In this document: positions 20,359 to 28,630 of the stretch, in pieces
Layout: each line of letters opens with the position of its first letter
How positions within the stretch are numbered: the first letter of the stretch is position 1
NCBI RefSeq assembly: GCF_000002875.2
Contig: NC_009400.2
Coordinates: forward strand, 379,574-443,573
Direction: 5' to 3'
Origin: Leishmania infantum JPCM5
Lineage: Eukaryota; Euglenozoa; Kinetoplastea; Trypanosomatida; Trypanosomatidae
DNA length: 64,000 nucleotides
Made by a program: the position numbers and the translations under genes
Notes under the pieces: model-generated
The model's database searches: none
What the model was told of the DNA's origin: nothing
Seen by the model: the letters and a program-made list of their open reading frames with translations, nothing else

Positions 20359-23300
20359 ACGATGATAGAAGTGCCTATGTGAGTGACTGACGCCTCTAAG
20401 AGGGCTCGGCAGGGGCATGGTCGAATGAGGTCACGAGCACGGTAACAGTCGTATAGGCTGTAGAGGGAAGGGGTCACGGGGGCTGCTTCTGCGCTTGTGT
20501 TGGGCTTCGCTCACTCTTCAGCTGTTGTGCCGGCGGCGAGGTTCTTGTTGTTTGTTACCTCGTGGTTTGGGAGATGTTTCGAAGGGCGTGCTGTGATTAC
20601 TGAGGTGGGGAGGGAGGTTGCGTTTTCAGTGTGTCCTGCGAGGGCACCAGAAGGTGGAGAGGATGTCGACACAGCAGCTTACCGTGTCCCTATCGAATGC
20701 TGCTGATGACGACTTTTGGGCCGTTGATGGACTGGGCGTGTCTGCTCTGTGCTTGGCCATGGCGGATTCCGTTGTGAGTATGGGTGTTGTGCTTGTGCGT
20801 TTATGTCTCTGTGGGGCTCTTATCCTCTCCTGCCTAGTGATTTGTGGATCGGATAGCGGCGCGCCATTATTAGTAGTGGTCGTTTTGTCTTTGTTTTACG
20901 TCAGATGGTGCGGCTCTATGATCGCAGCAGTCGTGCACCCCGCTATCGTTCTCTCCCTCCTCTCTTTTTCTTTCTCTGTGTGCCTGTGCTTATGTGTCTC
21001 TGTCCGTCCGTCTTTCTCTGCTCACGAGGAAGTGCATTCGGTTGTTGCGACTTCGTATCCACGTCACCTCCGAGGAAGGGGCGAGGAAGGAGAAGGGCTT
21101 CGCTTGCGTGGATCTGTGATGCTCATAGGCCAGCTGCTCTTGTGGCCAGTGTGGTGAAGTTGTCAGCGACAGTGACGTGGTGATGACCACAGTCACGCAA
21201 CTACCGTACATGCATCATGTGCTAAACGTGTCCGTAGAGGGAGAGGGATGACCATGTGCAGGTCGTTCTGTGCCCCTCTTCCCTCATCGCTTCTCTTTTA
21301 TCGGCTTCGGAGACGCTGATGACGCCGGCAGCCTCACCCTGGCATCAAGGTCAAGGACCCACTCTTTGCGATGAAGCGAAGGTTCTGCAGCCTGCCCTCG
21401 GGTGCCCGTTGCGAACTCGCGGTGTCGGCAGAGCGGACTGAGTGGGCGCTGTGTGGAGGAGACTGCCGGTCAAGCTGGTGCTTGCAACCCTTGACTGCGC
21501 ATCGTGTCGGTGAGTCCACAGAAGACCAGGAAAAGCGAGCGACGCATGGCATACAGGCATGGTGCGCAGAGGGTCTCCAGAGGGTCCCTGGCCTGAGGCT
21601 GGCCAAGCTCCTCCTCCCTGAGCTCATCCGGCACGCGCCTGAACCACACCTTGCTGCCTACACCACAAAAGCTCACCGCTTCCGCCCCTTGAGAACGGCT
21701 CTGAGCGCGGCGCGCTTGGATCAAGGCATGCAGCCCACCGGAGTGTCCGTCTGGCGCCGACCGCGCCGCACGTATGGGAAGAAGGAACGAGGAAGGACAA
21801 GAGGAGCCCGTACCACGCATGGCCCGATTCGACGGCAGACGGTTCGTCCTAGACGGCCAGGGTGTATCCGTGGTGCCGCAGCGGTAGGCGATCTGCGGCT
21901 GTGTGTGCGCATCTGCTTGCGGGCGTGCCCGTGGGAGAGTGGACTCGCTGAGGAGCGCATCGGCTCTCCCCCTCTTCCCTTCCTTCTCTCGGAGCCTCCT
22001 GCCCCACGTGGCTTGCCTGCCGCCGATGCCGGCCTTGACCCCCTTTAAGGGACTGTGCCATATGCCAGTCCGTACCTTGCTTGTTTTCTGTCTTTCCCGA
22101 TATCGTACCCCGTCCCGATGCGCCGTTCCAACCGCGCATCGGGGCAGCGCCGCTCTCTCTCTCTTTACGTACATATATATGTAATGCTTTCTGTTGAGCG
22201 CGCGTAGACAGAGACGCTGTCGTGTTTGTCTCCTCGCTTCGTTGGCAGTGCCGCTTTCCTTCCGCGCTCCTGTCACGGACAAACACCTGCTGTGACGACG
22301 TGTGCAGCCCGACGCAGCAGAGCGATGTTCCCTCAGCGATCGCGACGCGCCTCTCTCCGGCTTCGTGAAACCGGCTCTCTTCTCCGCTGCTTCGCTTGCT
22401 TAGTTCGTCTCTGTCCCTTTGCTGCGCCGCACACCGGAACACAGAGGGCTAAGCGCGCTGAGACGGCCCCTCCAGCGCCCTCAAGCCTCCACCCGTGCGC
22501 ACGCGGATCTTGCACTTTTACTTGCCAGCGCGTGCCTTTATGTCGACATGGATGCTTACGTTAGCATATTAAGCGTTAGCGGCATGTTGGTCTTCCTTGT
22601 TCCTATGCTCCCGGGTGACGGGCGCCTTAGTCGACTCATCCCCCAATCCCCCTCTGAGCTCTCGTTTTGGGCGTGCGTGTGCTGGTCCTTTCTCTTCCCT
22701 CTAAGCGTGTCTTCTTCCGTCTGCGCATGGCTGGCTGTTTGTCTGTCGGCTTCAGCGTCTCTTGGTGTGCTAGGTGCCTGCCCAGCATGGCGCAGCAGAG
22801 GGCGGCGTTATGATCGAATATTTTGTGCGCGGGCACAGCCTCTACGAGGTTTTGGCGTGTTTGTGCGGTTGTGATCCTCTCTCTCTGTGCCGTGCCTCGC
22901 TGACCCTTCACCCATTTCTTTGACCAAGAACGTACACCCGCACAGTCTTCCGGCTCCTCTCTCAGCTTGCTTTCTCGTTGGGTCTCGCACTCGTATACGA
23001 GTGCCTTCCTCATCGCGTCTCCTCCTCTTTCCACGGCTTGCTCGCCGTCTTCGTCTGTCTTTCGGTGGTGTTCCTCCGAAAGCCTTACAGGTGGGCAGCA
23101 TGGCTGCCCCTGTGAGGTCCCACTGTGTTCAGCGAGAGCTGGCAGAGAAGACGGATCGAGTCGGAAGTGGACCGCGGCAGGGTTCCGTCGCGTCGGGGTG
23201 GGGTCAGGGGCGAGGCCTCGCGTTTATGAGGGCACTGCATTGAAAGGCAATGCGCGGCATGCCGTCGACCCCCTCAAATTCTTCGTCGTTGGGCTGCACC

Positions 23301-24124
23301 TCCCGCCACCGCGAATCGATCGAACGCCCCCGCACGGCTCGTCGGTCACCGCACTCTCGTAGAGGGAGGGAATAGGAGTGTTTGCGCGAGCTTTATCTGA
23401 TGATGCGCCCACAAGCCGCGAAGGCGGGACGCTTCTGTGCGGGGGTGCGGCGTGTCATTCGACCACCGATGTGGTTCGCGCCGGTTGTTCGTGGGCTCGG
23501 GGGAACGGTAAGGACAGCGTGGCACAACACAGAGGTCCTTTTTCTGGAGCCATCCGTTGCCTCCCTCCATGGGCCGCGGGGCCTGGGCCCCTCGCAGGGG
23601 AGTGCGCGCCCGACCGCTCATAGTTGTGTAGGGACATCCTGCAGGAAGTTATGCAAAGGTGCGATGCGTCGCAACCACCGCGTTGCGCCAGCAAGCGAAT
23701 CAGCGGCTCACCCCATCTTCTCTTTTTCTCTCGGCCCCTTCTCTTCTTCCACTGTCCACCACACAGCTGAGGAACGACTCGTACTTGCCGTGCATCTCTG
23801 CGCCCACACACCCGCCGTCTTCCTTTTTAGTTTTGTTTTCATCTGTCTTGTGTCTCGCCTTTTGCGCGCAGTCTCCTCCCATCCTCCCATCCTCCCATCC
23901 TCCCCTCCGGCCAAGTGCCGCTTTCTATCTCACCCCATCATTGTCTCTAGCGCCCCTGCCCGCCATCTCCATTTTTGATTTGCACCTCATTTTTTTTTTC
24001 GGTTTCGCAAGGCGAGACCCGCACATATCCAGCGAAAGGGGCCAGTCTCTGCTCAGCTGCATAACGCCTTGGCCACTTCCCATGCAGGCATGTCAGAGGC
24101 GCCGCCCTCTCACCTTCTCCCAGG
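20359..24124. other. 3.8-kb spacer between Stealth copies 4 and 5
   Basis: No intact gene was recognised. About 21370-21720 in one frame carries a stretch (SAERTEWALCG) that loosely resembles the end of trypanosomatid retroelement reverse transcriptases. About 22960-23380 and 23380-23650 are GC-rich but lack a clear frame. A short CCTCCCAT tandem lies at about 23877-23904. The last 400 bases are pyrimidine-rich. Confidence 0.5.
23985..24011 (+). promoter_or_regulatory. Candidate trans-splice acceptor for Stealth copy 5
   Basis: A T-run at about 23987-23999 is followed by an AG at 24010-24011. The leader would be about 113 bases and contains an upstream ATG at 24081 in another frame, whose ORF ends at 24213 inside the annotated gene. 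Another stronger C/T tract lies at 23711-23760. Confidence 0.4.
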
Positions 24125-27100
24125 ATGATGTTCTGTCCGAAGAAGGATGTGAAGCGGTCGAGCTGCAGGGCGTACGTGTCACTGTATGTGCGCTTCGTGG
24201 TGCAGATGGGTAGACGGCTTGGGGCGGTGTGCGGCTCCGAGAAGGCCGGTGTCGGCTGCGCCATCCTCGCTGCTATCTGCCTCGTGGGGCTTGGCTTGCT
24301 CTTTCTGGCGGAGCTGGCGCAGATGACTACCGTCGCTCTCGCAGCCCTCCTCTCACTCAGCGCGTCGTCTCCGCCGCGGGGTCGCCGGGGCAGCGACACC
24401 TCCGCCGCCGTCGACTTTTCGGTGCGCAGCTTTGCCTTCCGCGACATGAGCGAGGCAGACCGGCAGAGGGAGCGCGAGCTGCACGTACGTCTCATTGAGG
24501 AGCGGCTCCTGGAGGAGAAGCGCAGGCCGAGGGTTGATGCGACGCACGTCATCAAGGGCGAGACGGACCCGAACGCGTTTCGCTTGACGGGCGCCGCTGG
24601 CGACGCAGCAGTGCGACCGGTGGATGCGGTTGTGGATGGCTATTCACTGGTGCGGCAGCCCGGCACCGCACCGCTGCCGCGCATGCACACCATGTGGCGT
24701 ATCCACTCCCCGGCGGAGCTTTACGAGCGCTACGATGCGTTGGACGTCATCTACAGCTTCGTCAACGGCAGCGAGGCGAACCATGAGTATCGAAAGCAAC
24801 TCCGCTCCAGCTGTGGGCCGCAGATTCTAGCGCTCGAGAAGCAGTACTTCCTGAGTGGCCATACGTCCACGGCGTCGCCTTCGACCCCAGAAGCGAGACC
24901 AAGGGGTGTTCAACCGTTGCTGGCGCAGCTAGCTTCTCAGTGCCCCCTTTACCAGTCGCTTCTCCGTAAGCGCAACGGCGAGCTGATGAAGCTCTTTGGC
25001 GGCAGCGCGAACACGGTACGAGTCGACGAGCGTGATCGCGAGACGGACGAGCTGCGGCACAGCCTGCGCAGCGTGGAGCAGCACGTGCGGTGGCACCGCG
25101 GCCGCGTGGTGATGGTGTCGCCCGGGCACCACCCGACGTGGGTGGACGGCGCGAAGAACTTCCTTGCTGGGATGTGCGGCGGTGCGCGCGTGCAGGCGCT
25201 GCGGTCGAGCGGGACGCACCTGCGCGTGACGACTGTGCACCAGGACGCCGTGATGCCGTACGGGATGCGGCTGACGGTGGACTCGCACGTGATCGAGCAG
25301 CACCTGTGGCGCGTGCGCAACATGACACCCGTGCACGTGTACATGAACGACGACTACTTTGTGAACCGCGACGTTGCGATCACGGACCTGTTCAACGAGT
25401 ACGGCGGCACGATTGTGCGGACGGAAGGGCCAAGTGTGGCGGAGGGACGTAGAGGGGATGTCTCCGCCTCGTGGGTCGAGGGTGTGGCGAACACGGAGCT
25501 TTTTAACATCTACCACCTGGAGCATTTACACGAGGACTTCCTTCCTCGGCCGCTGCTGGACAGCTGGAGAAGGTTGCTCAAGCGGAGCGGACATGAGACG
25601 CAGTCTGCCAGCAACGGGCTGATGTCCTTCCTGAAATGGAAGCTAAGCGAGATGTTGGCGCCAGCACGACGTCGCGGCGTGGGCACGACGGATGGCGGCG
25701 CCGACGACGCCGCTGCGCGTGCGGAATTCGAGCAAGAGGCTCGCTACATCCTCGGCTTCTCTGACTTGCTTAGTGCTGCGAACACGTCCTCATACTGGGA
25801 GGCTGCCTTGTCAAATCCAACCACGCCAACGTCGCTGCCGTCGGGACGCCACAGAGGTGTTCAGAAGCACTACTACGCCACCCACGCGCCGTTCGTGTAC
25901 TGCACGAACATGTTCCGGCACTGGTCCGTGCGGTTCCGCGACGAGTTTGCCGACCTCCAGCTGCATCATCGAGAGCGCCGCGCCCGGGACCTGTTTGTAC
26001 CCTTCCTCTACAACGCCTTCATCATGGCGCGGCCGTGGCAGGCGTCGCCGAAGTTCCTGCCGTACCTGCTGGAGCTGAAGGAGGCCATGGAGGCCGCCGC
26101 AGCTGACGCGAAGGCGATGCTGGCGCACCTGCGACAGACGGAGACGGTCTCCCTCATGGATGCACTGAGGGAGGAGTTCCAGAAGCACCTGGCGAAATAT
26201 GTGCCGATGGTTTCCATCTTCCTTGACAACGACGACGGCTGCGCGCCAGCAACACTGTACCGTAATCCGGCGGCTGAGGTGATGTACATGCGAGCAACAA
26301 ACAACATCGAGGAAAACAAGCGAGCCATGGATGACGTGGCGCGGCAGGATCCGCTGTACTTCAACATCAACGCCGGGTTCAGCAGCGCGGAGGCTGCGGA
26401 CCAGCTGCGCCGCTTCCTGCACGGCAAGTTTCCGACTCCGGTGTACCTGGAGGTGGGCGGAGCCCCGCCCCCCGGCGAGGGCCTCGTAGACGGCGCGGGG
26501 GAGGTGGTGGGCGGCAGGACGAGGGCTGCCGGGGCCGCCGCGGCTGCTGAGGAGGAAGCGCTGTCGAGGCTGTTTGGCGACCTGATGGCGCTGCCGGTGG
26601 TGGGCGTTGTGTCGTACGAGGAGGGCGTGTGCCCGCTTGTGCGGAGCCTTGCGCTTGCGTTCGCGGGGCACCACCGTGGCGGCGTGCGTGTGAGCGTGGA
26701 GCAGCACGGCGGCGCGGCGCTGCGTGAGGCGCGCGCTGCGCTTGGGCACCGCGTGGTGAGCGCGATGCCTGCGCCTGCGTGCGCGTACAAGGAGCAGGTG
26801 AGCGTGGACCCCGCGGCACGGGGTGAGAGCGTTGCCGAGATTGCCCGGCGCGCCATGGGTGAAATGCGGGGCGGCGTGGAGCTGCCGTCGACGTGCGGCG
26901 CCGGCGGCGCTGGGCTGCGCGTGCGCGGGTTCGTGGTGGACGCGCGGACGCGCGGGGCGCCTGTGCGGAGCGCTGCTGCGCTGCGGGACGCGCTTGCGGT
27001 GCCTGCGCAGACGCTGTCGCTGGAGGACTTCCGCGCCGTTGCTGTTGGGCCGTCGGAGGGCGACGTGGTGCTGGTTGTGTCGCGCGAGGACGCGGAGGCG

Positions 27101-27214
27101 AAGGCGGTGCACTGGGTGAATGGGGCGTCGGAGAGTGACCTGCTTGTGACGTACCCGCTGCCGGTGGAGGCGTACGAGGACATGGGCGCGGAGGTGCGGT
27201 GGTCGGTGCCGTAG
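24125..27214 (+). CDS. Stealth-family glycosyl-1-phosphate transferase, array copy 5 (diverged)
   Basis: The 1029-residue protein is the longest member. The ATG at 24206 (residue 28) is an attractive alternative start because it directly precedes a classic signal anchor (about 41-64) and escapes the overlapping upstream ORF. A charged helical stem (about 105-137) replaces the Ser/Thr stem. CR1 (about 207) keeps only the core DVIYSFVNGSE. CR2 (about 303, NDD at 408-410) is base-for-base the array consensus. The CR2-CR3 linker is longer (about 130 residues). CR3 (about 585-632) is diverged in its first half, and an extra Ala/Lys-rich helix sits before CR4 (743). The last 864 bases are again identical to copies 1-4. 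This sharp alternation marks gene conversion. Confidence 0.9.
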   Translation: MMFCPKKDVKRSSCRAYVSLYVRFVVQMGRRLGAVCGSEKAGVGCAILAAICLVGLGLLFLAELAQMTTVALAALLSLSASSPPRGRRGSDTSAAVDFSVRSFAFRDMSEADRQRERELHVRLIEERLLEEKRRPRVDATHVIKGETDPNAFRLTGAAGDAAVRPVDAVVDGYSLVRQPGTAPLPRMHTMWRIHSPAELYERYDALDVIYSFVNGSEANHEYRKQLRSSCGPQILALEKQYFLSGHTSTASPSTPEARPRGVQPLLAQLASQCPLYQSLLRKRNGELMKLFGGSANTVRVDERDRETDELRHSLRSVEQHVRWHRGRVVMVSPGHHPTWVDGAKNFLAGMCGGARVQALRSSGTHLRVTTVHQDAVMPYGMRLTVDSHVIEQHLWRVRNMTPVHVYMNDDYFVNRDVAITDLFNEYGGTIVRTEGPSVAEGRRGDVSASWVEGVANTELFNIYHLEHLHEDFLPRPLLDSWRRLLKRSGHETQSASNGLMSFLKWKLSEMLAPARRRGVGTTDGGADDAAARAEFEQEARYILGFSDLLSAANTSSYWEAALSNPTTPTSLPSGRHRGVQKHYYATHAPFVYCTNMFRHWSVRFRDEFADLQLHHRERRARDLFVPFLYNAFIMARPWQASPKFLPYLLELKEAMEAAAADAKAMLAHLRQTETVSLMDALREEFQKHLAKYVPMVSIFLDNDDGCAPATLYRNPAAEVMYMRATNNIEENKRAMDDVARQDPLYFNINAGFSSAEAADQLRRFLHGKFPTPVYLEVGGAPPPGEGLVDGAGEVVGGRTRAAGAAAAAEEEALSRLFGDLMALPVVGVVSYEEGVCPLVRSLALAFAGHHRGGVRVSVEQHGGAALREARAALGHRVVSAMPAPACAYKEQVSVDPAARGESVAEIARRAMGEMRGGVELPSTCGAGGAGLRVRGFVVDARTRGAPVRSAAALRDALAVPAQTLSLEDFRAVAVGPSEGDVVLVVSREDAEAKAVHWVNGASESDLLVTYPLPVEAYEDMGAEVRWSVP

Positions 27215-28630
27215 TGGTCTCTGTGGCGGTGAGCGCTGCAAATCGTGAGCGAAGACGAGAGGTTCGACGAAAATTATCTGCGCTTGCGTGTAGTTGCCTC
27301 TGTCTTTGTACGATCGTTGTCTGGAGTTGCAGCCGGATACGGAGTTCGTGGTTTCGGTTTTGGTGGCCGCACCTCTCTTACGGAAAGGCTCATGTGTCCG
27401 TTTCCGGATCGTCGAGGTGGCGAAACAGAGGCAAGTCAGGAGCCAGTGTACGAGCACAACGAGCACTAACCGAATAGGCGTGCCTCGTGAAGCAGCAGCG
27501 ACGGGTTTTGGTGTGGTGGCGGCGCGTTTTGTTTTTTGTTTCTCTTGAATCTGTGCTACTCGGTACGTGGGGAGCCGGTGCGCCTGTCTTTGTCATGTCG
27601 CGTGTTCGCCTGCTTGGAGATGATGTGGGCGGGTGTGGGCTGGGTGGTGATAGTCATTGTGGTGGACAGCAGTTGCGTGCGCGGGCCGAGGCGCAACCTC
27701 TCTTCTGGCACCGTTCTCCTTTCTTGTGTAGCATAGCGGCTTCATCCTGCGTTGCTCAGAGTGGCTCATGGCACGGCTTGCCCCTCCACCTTCCCCCCTC
27801 TGCAGCCCAGCGTCCCAAGGGAAATGGGCACGTCTTCTTGCTCTCCTTCTGACGCGGACGACAGCGGAGGAAGGTGTGTGTGCGTGTGGAGGGCGTGGTG
27901 GGTGCGCTGGGCAAGTGCTTCAGTAGATTGACGCGGACATCATCTTCACTGCCTCCGATGTTTCTCCCTCGACGTGCATGCCTCGGGAGGGACGAGAGCA
28001 CGGGTGGACCTGCTGCTGAGCGCACTTGCAGATGTCTTGCTCGTGCTCGTTGACGCATCGTATCTCTCTGCGCACGCACTCTCGCCCGCGTGCCTCACTC
28101 CTTCCTCGCTCTTCTCTCCACCCTCCGCGCGTGCGCGCCGTTCCTCGCTTGCCACTCGTGTATGTATGTCGCGGTGTTTTCGTGCGCCTGCTGGCCAATA
28201 GGCAGCTGCTCGCGCGCTTTTCCAGCGGGCATCGCTGAGGACGAGGGCGCACTACCATTGCCAGATGATGTAAGTGGGAATCTGCGCTCGCACTTTTTTC
28301 TCTCCTCCTCATCACACCGCATAGAGGCTCGCGGATCGGAGTTGGGGCGCCCAGGAAGAGGGAGCTTGCATACGGCTGTCGCGTGCGCTTGCCTGCTCCT
28401 TCTCTCTGCTCCTCAGCTTCGTGGTAAATGCGGATTGGATGTGGCGGTTTCGACCGATAGGTTTAGCGAGCTTGTGCGTGCCTCTCTTCCATGAAGCTCT
28501 CTCTGTCTGGTCAACACTCCCCACCCCGCACCTGCACACACACCTGCTCACGCACACACTCGCACCCGCTCATTTCCTTTCTTCACCCCTCTCCTTCGAG
28601 CACATCGTAATCTGCTGTGTCGCACACGCG
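27215..28630. other. Spacer between Stealth copies 5 and 6
   Basis: About 1.4 kb with no convincing gene. The open frame of copy 6 extends upstream to about 28421 but the earlier in-frame ATG (28439) lies before the splice-like tract. It contains C/T-rich stretches at about 28090-28130 and 28569-28600. Confidence 0.6.
28569..28601 (+). promoter_or_regulatory. Candidate trans-splice acceptor for Stealth copy 6
   Basis: A C/T-rich run (about 28569-28597) ends in an AG at about 28599-28600, giving a leader of about 30 bases before the ATG at 28631. This decides the start chosen for copy 6. Confidence 0.5.

Noticed and set aside
20618..21157. 180-codon open frame with hydrophobic stretches
   Set aside because: The hydrophobicity comes from T/C-rich spacer DNA; codon use is unlike the clear genes and no splice tract precedes it.
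28421..28630. Upstream extension of Stealth copy 6, including an ATG at 28439
   Set aside because: It reads across the likely splice-acceptor tract and is His/Thr/Pro-rich, so the ATG at 28631 was preferred.
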